Part shown: positions 17,995-27,025 of the stretch, piece by piece
Position numbering within the stretch: the first letter of the stretch is position 1
Layout: every line of letters begins with the position of its first letter
Assembly (NCBI RefSeq): GCF_001645105.1
Contig: NZ_LKEG01000043.1
Location: 136,476-200,475 of the forward strand
Origin: Pseudomonas marginalis
Lineage (GTDB): Bacteria > Pseudomonadota > Gammaproteobacteria > Pseudomonadales > Pseudomonadaceae
Reading direction: 5' to 3'
DNA: 64,000 nucleotides
Program-made: the position numbers and the translations under genes
Notes under the pieces: generated by a model
What the model saw: only the letters and a program-made list of their open reading frames with translations
The model's database searches: none
What the model was told of the DNA's origin: nothing

Positions 17995-18714
17995 TCAGGA
18001 CGCCTCCTTCACTTTCTGCGGGTTGCCGGGTGCATGCTTGGTCAGGGCAGGGTGCAGCAGCACGCGGAACGAATTCTTCTGCGCCAGGCTGTAGAAGTCG
18101 TGGGCAAAATCATCCAGGTCGGCAGCCGTCAGTTTCAGGCGACGCAGGAAATAGTTGTAGACCAGCACCGCCGGCACCGCGACAGCGATACCCACGCCCG
18201 TCGCAACCAGTGCTGCACCGATCGGACCGGCCACGGTTTCGAGGCTGGCGGAACCGGCGGCGCTGATGCCCTTGAGCGCTTCCATGATCCCCCACACGGT
18301 GCCGAACAGGCCGATAAACGGCGAGGTGCTACCGATGCTGGCGACCACGGCCAGGCCGGTTTCCAGGGAGCGACGCTCCCGCACGATCTGCTGGCGCAGG
18401 GCACGTTCGAGACGGTCCTGATGATTGATCGCCTGGCTCAGGTCGGCGGCGTGCGGGGTTTCACCCACCTGGATCGCGGCATAACCGGCCTGGGCGACAC
18501 GGGCAGCAGCGCCTGGCTGGGTTTCGGCCAGTTCGGCGGCGGAGTCGAGACTCGACGCCGCCCAGAACTGTTTGTGGAACCTGCGATCCTGGGCCTTGAG
18601 GCGACCGAACTGCACGCCCTTGAGCAGGGCCAGGCCCCAGGTGGCGACCGAAAAAACCACCAGCAGCCAGATCACCGCGCTTTCGATGGATTCAAGTGGA
18701 GATGCTAATGCCAT
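17995..18714 (-). CDS. exbB: ExbB, TonB-system proton channel subunit
   Basis: A 239-residue MotA/TolQ/ExbB protein with three membrane segments; the last two carry the conserved GLFGTVWGIMEAL and GPIGAALVATGVGIAVAVPAVL stretches. I start at ATG 18714 because AGAGGGGAAA lies just upstream; the frame extends 17 codons further without a ribosome site. Between tonB and exbD, same strand. Confidence 0.92.
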   Translation of the reverse strand: MALASPLESIESAVIWLLVVFSVATWGLALLKGVQFGRLKAQDRRFHKQFWAASSLDSAAELAETQPGAAARVAQAGYAAIQVGETPHAADLSQAINHQDRLERALRQQIVRERRSLETGLAVVASIGSTSPFIGLFGTVWGIMEALKGISAAGSASLETVAGPIGAALVATGVGIAVAVPAVLVYNYFLRRLKLTAADLDDFAHDFYSLAQKNSFRVLLHPALTKHAPGNPQKVKEAS

Positions 18715-18768
18715 GATGTTTCCCCTCTGTACAGGTCGCGGCGTGTGCAACACACCGCAGCGCAATAG

Positions 18769-19584
18769 TTAGTGAATCTTGAAATCGATCGGTACGCTGA
18801 CCCAGCCATCCTGGGCCACATCGCCCTGCTTGGCCGGCACGAAGCTCCAACGCTTCACGGCGGTCAGTGCGGCGTCGTCGAGTTGCTGGCGACCGCTGCT
18901 TTTCTGGATCTGGATCTCACCCGGCTTGCCGCTGGCCAATACATGCACCCGCAACAACACCGTGCCTTCCCAACCGCGACGCTGGGCCAGTGACGGGTAC
19001 TCCGGCGCCGGGTTCTTGAGGTACGCGGCGTTGGCCGAAGCCGGTGTCACCGGGGCTGGCGCAGGCGGAGCGGGCGCGGGGGCCGGTGGTGCCGGTTGCG
19101 GTGGCGTGGGCGCCTGCTCGACCGGTTTCGGTGCGGGCTTGGGCTCAGGCTTTGGCACCGGCTTGGGCTTAGGTTTTGGAATCGGCTTGGGCGGCGCCGG
19201 CTTGGCGGCCAACTCATCCACCACCGGCGGCGGTGGCTCGACCACGGGGGGCGGAGGGGGCGGCGGCACAGGCGGCGGCGGTTCCACCACCGGCGGTGCC
19301 GGCTGGGAAAATTCGATGGTCATCGGCGGAATTTCCGGCGGCACAATCGGCAGCACCGGAGTGGGTTTCTGGCTTACCCAATAAATCACCGCACCGTGCA
19401 GGGCCAGTACCAACAGACCGAGCAGGATCCCTTCGCGGCGGCTGGAGAAGCGCTTTGGGGTTTTCTGCGTTCGCAATTGCCCCAACGGCGCGCGGTGCGG
19501 CCGGCCAAGGTCGACCAACTCGCCACTCGGTGCCTGGCGCCATTGCGCCTCGTGTGCACTGGCGGCGGTCTGGACATTGCCCAT
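18769..19584 (-). CDS. tonB: TonB energy transducer
   Basis: A 271-residue TonB. A cytoplasmic N-terminal extension of about 50 residues, as in Pseudomonas TonB1-type proteins, precedes the membrane anchor (GILLGLLVLALHGAVIYW). A periplasmic spacer of Pro-rich blocks (PPPPVPPPPPPP) and KP repeats (KPKPKPVPKPEPKPAPKP) leads to the receptor-binding C-terminal domain (YPSLAQRRGWEGTVLLRVHV...VKRWSFVPA). Start chosen at ATG 19584 after CGAGGGAG. First of three genes; the AT-rich 19660-19710 segment is the likely promoter, but I see no good Fur box. Confidence 0.92.
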   Translation of the reverse strand: MGNVQTAASAHEAQWRQAPSGELVDLGRPHRAPLGQLRTQKTPKRFSSRREGILLGLLVLALHGAVIYWVSQKPTPVLPIVPPEIPPMTIEFSQPAPPVVEPPPPVPPPPPPPVVEPPPPVVDELAAKPAPPKPIPKPKPKPVPKPEPKPAPKPVEQAPTPPQPAPPAPAPAPPAPAPVTPASANAAYLKNPAPEYPSLAQRRGWEGTVLLRVHVLASGKPGEIQIQKSSGRQQLDDAALTAVKRWSFVPAKQGDVAQDGWVSVPIDFKIH

Positions 19585-19822
19585 TGATTCACTCCCTCGG
19601 TTTTGAAACAAAAAACCGACTGGCCTGGGTGGAAGGCCGTCGAGGGCTGAATCATCGGTGCCAGACGCTTATCTCTTAAAGTAATCTTTAAAGTTATACA
19701 TAGATCCAAATTGAATAAATGAAACAGGCTGAAATGGCAAAGCCACGCCCTGCAAGGCCTGGCGCCGAGGCGCTGTCTTGAGATGCCTTTCAGGCATAAA
19801 AAATATTCAGTAAAGGCATGGA

Positions 19823-20698
19823 TCAGGCAGGGCTGTTTGCACACAAATCGAGCAATTGGCGTTGCAGGCTCTGCCCTGCCGTACCCAGGCCAGTGCGGCC
19901 ATACAACGCCAATCGCACACCTTGGACCCTGGGCAAACCGCTGTCCGGCCCCAGCACAACATGCCCGGCCTGCACGACTCGACGGGGCAACAAACTGATA
20001 CCCAACCCCGCCGCCACCGCCGAACACACGCTGGCCAGGCTGGCGCTGGAGTAGCCAATGCGCCAGCGCCAGCCGCTCACTTCCAGGTGTTGCAGCATTT
20101 CGTTGCGGTACAGGCCGCCCACCGGAAAGGCCACCAACGGCAGGGGGTCACGCCCCAGGGACGGCGTGCTGCGGCTGTCGACCCAGCACAGCGGCTCCGG
20201 CCACGAGGCCAGGCAGTCATCGCTGTCGCCCATCTGCTTGACCAGCAATACGTCGAACTCGCCGCTGCGGTACTGGCGCTGCAACTCGGGGCCAAGGCCG
20301 CTGGTGACTTCCAGGCGCACGCGGGGATAGGCCTGCACAAACGACGAAAGCAGCGGCATCAGGCGCTCGGCGGCGAAGTCTTCCGGCACACCGAGGCGCA
20401 GCACACCGTCGCTTTGCTGGTTGATCAATACATCGGCGGCTTCTTCATGCAGCGCAAGGATGCGCCGTGCATAGGCCAACAGGCGTTCGCCCTCGGCGGT
20501 GGCCACCACACGGCGCTGGTTGCGGTCCAGCAACTGGCACGCCAGCGCTTCTTCCAGGCGACGAATCTGCTGGCTGACGGTGGACTGCGTCAGGTGCAGG
20601 CGCTCAGCGGCGCGGGTGAAATTGCCGCAATCGACCACGGCAACAAAGCTGCGCAACAACACGGGATCAAACATGGCGCTCACCATTCCATTTTCCAC
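19823..20698 (-). CDS. LysR-family transcriptional regulator
   Basis: A 291-residue LTTR. The winged HTH is residues 8-66 (LLRSFVAVVDCGNFTRAAERLHLTQSTVSQQIRRLEEAL) and a periplasmic-binding-like effector domain follows (LRLGVPEDFAAERLMPLL). The start could be ATG 20698 or the third Met (MFDPVLL, ATG at 20674), which has GGTGAG upstream. Divergent from the deaminase-MFS pair across 82 bp, so it likely controls that pair as well as itself. Confidence 0.88.
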   Translation of the reverse strand: MENGMVSAMFDPVLLRSFVAVVDCGNFTRAAERLHLTQSTVSQQIRRLEEALACQLLDRNQRRVVATAEGERLLAYARRILALHEEAADVLINQQSDGVLRLGVPEDFAAERLMPLLSSFVQAYPRVRLEVTSGLGPELQRQYRSGEFDVLLVKQMGDSDDCLASWPEPLCWVDSRSTPSLGRDPLPLVAFPVGGLYRNEMLQHLEVSGWRWRIGYSSASLASVCSAVAAGLGISLLPRRVVQAGHVVLGPDSGLPRVQGVRLALYGRTGLGTAGQSLQRQLLDLCANSPA

Positions 20699-20780
20699 TG
20701 GTTGGCATGGTTATATTTAATTTCAGAATACCTCGGCGGCTGCCCATACTTCACCCTCCGTCCTGCCCAGAGGGATCCCA

Positions 20781-21242
20781 ATGACCGACGATCAACAGCA
20801 CCTGCAACGCGCCATCCGACTGGCCCAGACCAATGTCGCCCAAGGGGGCCGGCCGTTTGGCGCGGTAGTGACGCACAACGGCGAAGTGCTGACTGAAGCC
20901 GTGAATGAAATCCACCTGACCCAGGATCCCACCGCTCACGCCGAGCTGCTGGCGATCCGTGCTGCCAGCCGACAGCTCGGCGCGCGCCTGGACGGGTGCG
21001 TGATCTATGCCAGCGGCCAGCCCTGCCCGATGTGCCTGAGCGCCCTGTACCTGTGCGGGGTAGAGCGCGTGGTGTTTGCCGCCAGCAATGCCATGGCCGA
21101 GCCCTTCGGGTTGTCGACGGCGGCGATCGGGCAACAAGTGGGCTTGCCCTTGGACGAACAACGCATGCCGATCCAGCACCTGCCCGATGCGGCCATGACC
21201 GCCCTGTATCGCGAATGGAACAGCCTGCATGCCCCTGAATAA
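20781..21242 (+). CDS. Nucleoside/guanine deaminase (CDA superfamily)
   Basis: A 153-residue zinc hydrolase. The metal site is HAE (53-55) and PCPMC (81-85), the standard cytidine/guanine/tRNA-adenosine deaminase signature, with Glu55 as proton shuttle. It is similar in size to GuaD and to small nucleobase deaminases. It overlaps the next gene, a transporter, by 14 bp, suggesting uptake or efflux coupled with deamination of a purine or related compound. TadA is less likely because that gene normally lies elsewhere, but activity is not provable here. Confidence 0.8.
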   Translation: MTDDQQHLQRAIRLAQTNVAQGGRPFGAVVTHNGEVLTEAVNEIHLTQDPTAHAELLAIRAASRQLGARLDGCVIYASGQPCPMCLSALYLCGVERVVFAASNAMAEPFGLSTAAIGQQVGLPLDEQRMPIQHLPDAAMTALYREWNSLHAPE

Positions 21243-22398
21243 ATCCCTCGCCGGCTGGGGCCTGCTGGTGGTCCTGGGCCTGAACCTGCGCCCGATCCTC
21301 AGCTCCATCAGCCCGTTGCTCGGCGAGATTCGCCAGGCCACCGGCCTGAGTTTCCAGAGCAGCGCCCTGCTCACCAGCCTGCCGGTAGTGTGCATGGGCT
21401 TGGTGGCGCTGGTAGGCATACGCGTCGAAGCGCAATTGGGTGAACGGCGCGGCATCGCCCTGGGCCTGGTGATGATCCTGCTGGCGTGCCTGGCCCGTTG
21501 GCTGATGGGCCAGGGTTCGACGTTGCTGGTGACCGCATTGCTTGGCGGTGCCGGTGTGGCGCTGATCCAGGCGTTGGTGCCAGCGATGATCAAGCGTGAA
21601 TTCCATCAGCGCGTGCCGGTGGCGATGGGCGTGTATTCAGCATCGTTGATGGCCGGCGGCGGCCTCGCGGCGCTGCTCAGTCCGGTGGTGGCCGGTCATT
21701 TCCAGCACTGGGAGGCCGGGCTTGGGGTTTGGCTGTTGCCGGCATTGGCCGCGCTACTGCTGTGGGCCTGGTTGCCGCTGGGCGCAGCGAAAAACCCACA
21801 GGTAGCACCTGCCTTTCAGGGCCTGCGCAATCGTCGCGCGTGGCTGCTGGCGCTGTATTTCGGCTTGGTGAATTGCGGCTACATGAGCCTGGTGGCGTGG
21901 CTGCCCGCCTACTATCAGCAACTGGGTTGGGGCGTGTTGCCCAGTGGTTCGTTGCTGGCGTTCATGACAATCTTCCAGGTGATCGCCGCGTTGCTGATGC
22001 CGGCGTTGGCGCAACGCGGGGTCGACCGTCGCCCGCTGCTGTGGATCAGCCTGCTGGCCCAGACCATCGGCTATCTCGGCCTGTTGATCGCGCCGTTGCA
22101 GTTCCCCCATCTGTGGGTCGCGTTGTGCGGCTTCGGTCTGGGCGCGTGTTTTGCGCTGAGCCTGCTGCTGACCCTCGATCACCACCGCGACCCGCGCCAG
22201 GCCGGGCAACTGGCGGCGTTCGTGCAGGGCGTGGGCTTTTTGATCAATGCGATTTCGCCGTGGCTGACCGGCTGGCTGCGTGAACTCACCGGTAGTTTTG
22301 TCAGCGCCTGGGGGGTGCTGACGGTGACGGCGGTCGCGATGCTGGTGGTGACGCGAGTGTTCAGCCCGGCCACCTATCGCACGGCGCCCGCTCTATAG
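21229..22398 (+). CDS. CynX/NimT-family MFS transporter
   Basis: A 389-residue major-facilitator protein with about 12 membrane segments. LNLRPILSSISPLLGEI at the start is the CynX/NimT signature (cyanate or nitroimidazole transporter group). Inner membrane. Its ATG lies inside the deaminase 3' end, so the two genes are cotranscribed, and a LysR gene lies divergently upstream. The substrate is probably a small nitrogen compound related to the deaminase, an inference from pairing only. Confidence 0.85.
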   Translation: MPLNKSLAGWGLLVVLGLNLRPILSSISPLLGEIRQATGLSFQSSALLTSLPVVCMGLVALVGIRVEAQLGERRGIALGLVMILLACLARWLMGQGSTLLVTALLGGAGVALIQALVPAMIKREFHQRVPVAMGVYSASLMAGGGLAALLSPVVAGHFQHWEAGLGVWLLPALAALLLWAWLPLGAAKNPQVAPAFQGLRNRRAWLLALYFGLVNCGYMSLVAWLPAYYQQLGWGVLPSGSLLAFMTIFQVIAALLMPALAQRGVDRRPLLWISLLAQTIGYLGLLIAPLQFPHLWVALCGFGLGACFALSLLLTLDHHRDPRQAGQLAAFVQGVGFLINAISPWLTGWLRELTGSFVSAWGVLTVTAVAMLVVTRVFSPATYRTAPAL

Positions 22399-22495
22399 AT
22401 ATGCATTTAAGATCTATATAAAACAAACAAGCTTCGTTGACGGAATAAGCAACCCCCTTAAAATCCCGGTTCTCCCACAGGATGCCGGGCACACC

Positions 22496-23431
22496 ATGGA
22501 CCTTCGCCAACTGCGCTACTTCATCGCCCTCAACGAGCACCGCAGTTTCGTGCGCGCTGCGGACGCCATGGGCATCACCCAACCGGCATTCAGCCGCAGC
22601 ATCCAGGGCCTCGAACAGGAATTCGGCTGTGTGCTGGTCGACCGCGCGAATAAAGACTTGCGCCCCACCCCCGAAGGCCAGGTGGTGCTGCAACACGCCT
22701 TGAGCCTGGTGCAAGGCGCGGCCTTGCTGAGCCATGAAGTTACGCGCATGACCAAACTCGACGCCGGTGAGGTGCGCTTCGGCAGCGATGCCGTGGCGGC
22801 GGTGAACCTGGTGCCCCAGGCCATGGCGCGCTTTATCTCCACCTACCCCAAGGTGCGCAGCGTTTTGCAGGTGGATAACTGGGAAAAACTCGGGCGTAGC
22901 CTAAGCCGTGAAGAGATCGAGTTTTTTATCGCCGATGTGCGTCACTTCGAGGCCGACCCGAGCTTCCAGACCCACGCCTTGAGCCCAAGACGCACGGTGT
23001 TTTTCTGCCGCGACGGGCACCCGCTGCTGGCCAAGGACAGCCTGTCCACCAACGACCTGTTCGGCTACCCGCTGGCCACGCCGCTGATCGCGCCGGGCAT
23101 TCGCAAGCTGCTGGCCAACCTCAGCGGGCGCGTCGACTTTGCGCCCGCGATCGAGCTGGAGCAGTTTGCCGCGCTGGCCAGCATCGTGCGGCACTCCGAC
23201 GCCATCGGCCTGGGCGCTGAAGAAGCGTTTGTCGACGCATTCGCCAGCGGCGAGTTGCACGTGCTGCACTGGCGCAACCTGCCGCACAATCTGGACAGCC
23301 TGCACAACCGCAGTGGGATAATCAGCCGCGCTGGGGTGCGTTTGTCGCCTGCGGCGAAGGCGCTGATCGAAACCCTGCAGGCGGTGGAAAACCCAGCCGA
23401 TTGGCCCGCGCGAACGTCCCGAAATCATTGA
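22496..23431 (+). CDS. LysR-family transcriptional regulator
   Basis: A 311-residue LTTR with a typical HTH (MDLRQLRYFIALNEHRSFVRAADAMGITQPAFSRSIQGLE) and an effector domain. It is on the same strand as the MFS gene with a 97-bp AT-rich gap, so it has its own promoter. Its last 36 codons overlap the end of the convergent desaturase gene by 110 bp; both frames look genuine. The target is unknown. Confidence 0.85.
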   Translation: MDLRQLRYFIALNEHRSFVRAADAMGITQPAFSRSIQGLEQEFGCVLVDRANKDLRPTPEGQVVLQHALSLVQGAALLSHEVTRMTKLDAGEVRFGSDAVAAVNLVPQAMARFISTYPKVRSVLQVDNWEKLGRSLSREEIEFFIADVRHFEADPSFQTHALSPRRTVFFCRDGHPLLAKDSLSTNDLFGYPLATPLIAPGIRKLLANLSGRVDFAPAIELEQFAALASIVRHSDAIGLGAEEAFVDAFASGELHVLHWRNLPHNLDSLHNRSGIISRAGVRLSPAAKALIETLQAVENPADWPARTSRNH

Positions 23432-24416
23432 AGCGCACGCCCATCTCGGCCATCACTGTGTGCGCCACCTTGGCCGTCATCTGGCGGATGTAAAACGGCT
23501 CCTTCACCACAAAATGGTGGATGCCATGGGTGCTGCCGAAGTTGAAGCAGAACGCCTGCAACGGCCACATCCACCAGGGGTTCAACACTTGGGTCTGCTG
23601 GATCACGTTGCCCAATTCCACATCGCCGTAGTAGTGCATGTTGGAGCTGACGAAATGCAGGCAAAAGGTGCGCAGCACGTTGGGCCCGATGATCACCACG
23701 GCGGCGATATCGATCACGTGCATCATCTGCACGGTAGCGGCCGACCATTCAATCGGCGTGTCCATCAGACCCGCAATACCATTGGCGGCATGGAAGCCGA
23801 GGAAGATGTACCACGCGCCCCAATGAAGCAGCGCCAGCGGTGCGTACACCAGCAGCGAGCGCTTGATGATCGCTCGTTTGTGCTTCCAGGTTTTGGCCCT
23901 CAGGATGCGGATAAACGCCGACATGACGTTATCGCCGACCATGAGCAAGCGCGCAAAACCCCACGGCTCGCCGTTGGTGATGGCGCGCTCTTCCATATCG
24001 GTTTCGGTACCGGAGAATTTGTGATGGTTGAGGTGCAGGTGCCGGCGCACCCACGGGTTGATGGTGCTCGGCCGCGCCAGCCACACCAGGCCCATCATCA
24101 GGTTGTGCGGCACGCGCTGTTTGCGAAAGTACATGCTGTGGATCAGGTCGTGTTCCAGCTCGTGGGTCAGTGACGCCAGGAACGCATTGAGCAGCAGGCA
24201 CGCCCACCAGGCCATGTGCCCCGTGATGTAGAGCGCCGCCGAACCCACCATGCCGACCAGCGCAAACGCCAGGATGCCCGCGCCCAGCGCGTCCTGATGC
24301 AGCAACCAGGGGTGCTGCCGGCGCAGTCGCACGCCCTCGGCCAGCACCACTTCACGGATATGCGCCGAACGCTGTTGCGCGTTCATCTGCTGGGGACTTG
24401 CAGAAGTACCGTCCAT
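23322..24416 (-). CDS. Membrane fatty-acid desaturase (di-iron)
   Basis: A 364-residue membrane protein with three histidine boxes: HELEHD (about 85), HLHLNHH (about 127) and HGIHH (about 308). These bind the di-iron centre of acyl-lipid or acyl-CoA desaturases and hydroxylases. Hydrophobic segments separate the boxes as expected. It is divergent from an AraC-family regulator 101 bp away, a probable activator of this gene. It is distinct from DesA at 34965, so the strain has at least two membrane desaturases. Substrate is not predictable. Confidence 0.85.
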   Translation of the reverse strand: MDGTSASPQQMNAQQRSAHIREVVLAEGVRLRRQHPWLLHQDALGAGILAFALVGMVGSAALYITGHMAWWACLLLNAFLASLTHELEHDLIHSMYFRKQRVPHNLMMGLVWLARPSTINPWVRRHLHLNHHKFSGTETDMEERAITNGEPWGFARLLMVGDNVMSAFIRILRAKTWKHKRAIIKRSLLVYAPLALLHWGAWYIFLGFHAANGIAGLMDTPIEWSAATVQMMHVIDIAAVVIIGPNVLRTFCLHFVSSNMHYYGDVELGNVIQQTQVLNPWWMWPLQAFCFNFGSTHGIHHFVVKEPFYIRQMTAKVAHTVMAEMGVRFNDFGTFARANRLGFPPPAGFRSAPSPQATNAPQRG

Positions 24417-24517
24417 GCTCCCATCCTCTTATTTATTGATGGTTACATCCTGCACCAGAGCTTCCCGCAGGACGCTAGCCCCACACGCCAACCTGTTGAC
24501 CGCAAGCGCCAATCGCC

Positions 24518-25522
24518 ATGACCGAACCGACTTCCCTCGCCAGCTGGACCCGCGCCCTGCGCAAGCAGCTCGACGCCCTGGGCCTCGACAGCGCCGCGTT
24601 GTGCGTGCAAGCCGGGCTCGACCCACAACAGATGGACGACCCCAATGCACGCTACCCGCTGTCGGCCACCACGCGCTTGTGGGAACTGGCGGTGCAGGCC
24701 AGCGGGGATCCGGCGATTGGTTTGCGGGTGTCGCGGTTTGTCAGCCCCACCACCTTTCATGCCTTAGGCTATGCGTTGGTGGCCAGCGGCAGCTTGCGCG
24801 AGGTGTTCGAGCGCATCGTGCGGTATCACCAGGTGGTCAGCGATGCGCTGACGCTGGAGCTCAGTCGCGAAGGCGAGCGTTATCGCTTTCGCCTGCTGCA
24901 GCCCCCAGGCAGTCCGGCACCGGCGCTGGAAGCCATCGATGCCTTCGCGGCGATCTATGTGCGCACCTGCCGTAACCGCCTAGGCCGCGATTACGCCCCC
25001 TTGGCCGTTCACTTGCGGCGCCCTGAACCTGCCGAGCCCAGCCCCTGGCACACGGTATTTCGCGCACCGGTGTTTTTTGGTGCCGAGGAAGACGCGTTGG
25101 AATTCGCCGCCCATGACTTCGACAGCCACCTGGACGATGCCAACCCGGAACTGGCCGAACACAATGAGACCGTGCTAAAGCGCACCCTCGCCCAACTGCA
25201 ACCGTTGACCTGGGAACGCAAGGTACGCGCGGCCATCGAGGCGCAATTGCCGGATGGCGAGCCGAGTGCCGAACGCATCGCCCAGGCCTTGCACCTGAGC
25301 CTGCGCAGCTTGCAGCGGCACTTGGCGGATGAGGGCTGCCGGTTTGATACGTTGCTCAATGAATGCCGGGAGAACCTGGCATTGCTGCACCTGCGCGACC
25401 CGAACTGCTCATTGGCCGAGATCAGTCATTTACTCGGGTTTGCCGATACCAGCAGCTTCAACCGCGCGTTCAAGCGTTGGACGGGGATGACGCCGGGGCA
25501 GTTTCGGGATGGGTTGCGGTAG
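24518..25522 (+). CDS. AraC-family transcriptional regulator
   Basis: A 334-residue regulator with an N-terminal arabinose-binding-like domain (LCVQAGLDPQQMDDPNARYPLSATTRLWELA, about 25-200) and a C-terminal double HTH (AERIAQALHLSLRSLQRHLADEGCRF, SLAEISHLLGFADTSSFNRAFKRWTG). This OruR/ArgR-like domain layout is common among Pseudomonas regulators of lipid or amino-acid genes. Divergent from the desaturase gene, which it presumably regulates. Confidence 0.88.
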   Translation: MTEPTSLASWTRALRKQLDALGLDSAALCVQAGLDPQQMDDPNARYPLSATTRLWELAVQASGDPAIGLRVSRFVSPTTFHALGYALVASGSLREVFERIVRYHQVVSDALTLELSREGERYRFRLLQPPGSPAPALEAIDAFAAIYVRTCRNRLGRDYAPLAVHLRRPEPAEPSPWHTVFRAPVFFGAEEDALEFAAHDFDSHLDDANPELAEHNETVLKRTLAQLQPLTWERKVRAAIEAQLPDGEPSAERIAQALHLSLRSLQRHLADEGCRFDTLLNECRENLALLHLRDPNCSLAEISHLLGFADTSSFNRAFKRWTGMTPGQFRDGLR

Positions 25523-25549
25523 GTAGGTTTGGGGTGATGGTGATGGCCT

Positions 25550-25618
25550 CATCGGGAGCAGCCCCCTTCCACATTTGAAATGCATTCCCCTGTGGGAGGG
25601 GGCTTGCCCGCGATGGCG
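25550..25618. repeat. REPIN, imperfect
   Basis: ATCGGGAGCAGCCCCCTTCCACA faces TGTGGGAGGGGGCTTGCCCGCGAT; the left arm has point changes. Confidence 0.8.
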
Positions 25619-25648
25619 ATGGCTCAGGCAGCAAAAATACCTGATCAA

Positions 25649-26014
25649 TCAGCGCCCGCGATCACGCCGCAACACTTTCTTCACCCGCGCCACCAGCGCC
25701 TTGGCCTCAAACGGCTTGAGCAAATAGTCATCCTCATGCAATTCCAGCCCGCGCAGGCGATCTTCAATCCCGCCCGGCGTGGTCAGGAACAGCAGCGGCG
25801 TCTGCCCCTTCTGCCGAATGGCCTGTTGCAGCTTCCAGGCATTCAGACCCGGCAACATCACATCCAGGATAACCAGGTCGTATTCGGTACTTTCAACAAA
25901 GCGCAATGCCGCCATGCCATTCGCCGCGACTTCTACCGTGAAGCCAGCCTCGCTCAGACCTTGAGCCATGCGCTGCGCCAGCTGGGGCTGATCTTCCACT
26001 AACAACACCTGCAT
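25649..26014 (-). CDS. Single-domain response regulator (OmpR-like receiver)
   Basis: A 121-residue receiver with Asp51 as phospho-acceptor (VILDVMLPG), Thr78/79 and Lys100 (YLLKPF). The sequence ends where the linker to a winged-helix domain would begin (ARVKKVLRRDRGR), and nothing after the stop resembles that domain, so it acts as a stand-alone receiver or is a truncated OmpR-family protein. No kinase gene is adjacent. Confidence 0.8.
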   Translation of the reverse strand: MQVLLVEDQPQLAQRMAQGLSEAGFTVEVAANGMAALRFVESTEYDLVILDVMLPGLNAWKLQQAIRQKGQTPLLFLTTPGGIEDRLRGLELHEDDYLLKPFEAKALVARVKKVLRRDRGR

Positions 26015-26114
26015 GCGTTACCTCGTAGTTTGATTACAAAATTGTCATCAAATTGTGCGGCTTCTGACCCTGCCCGCTGGCTAACGTGATGGCCTGTTTT
26101 AAGGAGCCTTCACC

Positions 26115-26588
26115 ATGTATCGCACTGCCTTGTTCCTGAGCCTCGCCGCCTGCACGGCCGCTCAGGCTACGCCCCTCTTGCCGCGTCATGCCGACCTTGA
26201 TTTGCGCACTGCGCGCCAATTGGCCGATGCCAGCCTGACGCACTGCACCGCCGCACTGACCGTGCTGGACCGCGGCGGCAACCTGCTGGTGGCCCTGCGA
26301 GCCGATAGCGTCGGCCCGCACAACAGCCTCGCCAGCCAACGCAAGGCATACACCGCGCTGTCGACAAAAACCCCGACCCGCGTGTTTGCCGAGCGCGCTC
26401 GCAACAATCCCGAAGCGGCCAACCTTAACAGCTTGCCCGAGTTGCTGTTGCTCGGCGGCGGCGTGCCGCTGTTTGCCGAGGCTGAACTGGTCGGCGCGCT
26501 GGGCATCGCAGGTGCCGGCGGCGCGGCACAGGACGAAGCCTGTGCCCTGCAAGCCGCCGAGCAACTGGGCTTAAAAACCACCCCTTGA
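26115..26588 (+). CDS. GlcG/HbpS-family periplasmic heme-binding-like protein
   Basis: A 157-residue secreted protein. Signal peptide MYRTALFLSLAACTAAQA, then the GlcG/HbpS domain (LDRGGNLLVALRADSVGPHNSLASQRKAYTALS, LLLLGGGVPLFAEAELVGALGIAGA). Members bind heme or small molecules. Followed closely by the hydroxyisourate hydrolase gene, likely on one transcript. Confidence 0.82.
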   Translation: MYRTALFLSLAACTAAQATPLLPRHADLDLRTARQLADASLTHCTAALTVLDRGGNLLVALRADSVGPHNSLASQRKAYTALSTKTPTRVFAERARNNPEAANLNSLPELLLLGGGVPLFAEAELVGALGIAGAGGAAQDEACALQAAEQLGLKTTP

Positions 26589-26614
26589 GTCTCCCCTGTC
26601 AAAAGGACTTCTCG

Positions 26615-27025
26615 ATGAAAACCCTAAGCATGACCCTTGCCGCCCTCAGCCTGAGCGGCCTGTGCAACCTGGCACTGGCCGACGGCAATCCGTTGAGCGT
26701 GCATGTGCTCAACCTTGAAAATGGCCTGCCGAGTGCCGGGGTCAGCGTCACCCTGGAAGAGCACGTGGGCGACCAATGGCAGTCGCTGTCCCAAGGCGTC
26801 ACCAACCAGCAGGGACGCATTAGCGAACTGTTTCCCGCCAATCGCAGCATAAAGCCGGGTGAGTACCGTGTGGTGTTCAAGACGGGCGATTACTACAAAA
26901 AGGCCAACCGCGAGACCTTTTTCCCAGAAGTGCCGGTCATTTTCCGAGTCAAACAGGCCGACCAGCATTACCACATCCCGCTGCTACTCAGCCCGTACGG
27001 GTTCTCTACGTATCGCGGCTCATAG
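26615..27025 (+). CDS. 5-hydroxyisourate hydrolase, exported
   Basis: A 136-residue transthyretin-like protein (HiuH/PucM) that opens 5-hydroxyisourate after urate oxidation. SVHVLNLENGLPSAGVSV carries the catalytic His, HYHIPLLLSPYGFSTYRGS the second His and the diagnostic C-terminal YRGS. A signal peptide (MKTLSMTLAALSLSGLCNLALA) sends it to the periplasm, unlike the cytoplasmic form found with purine genes. Start taken at ATG 26615 after AAAAGGA; an upstream ATG overlaps the previous gene. Its end overlaps the convergent Crp-like gene by 6 bp. Confidence 0.85.
   Translation: MKTLSMTLAALSLSGLCNLALADGNPLSVHVLNLENGLPSAGVSVTLEEHVGDQWQSLSQGVTNQQGRISELFPANRSIKPGEYRVVFKTGDYYKKANRETFFPEVPVIFRVKQADQHYHIPLLLSPYGFSTYRGS

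Noticed and set aside
19090..19310. Tandem DNA repeat at Pro-rich tract
   Set aside because: It is the coding sequence of the TonB periplasmic spacer, normal for the protein.
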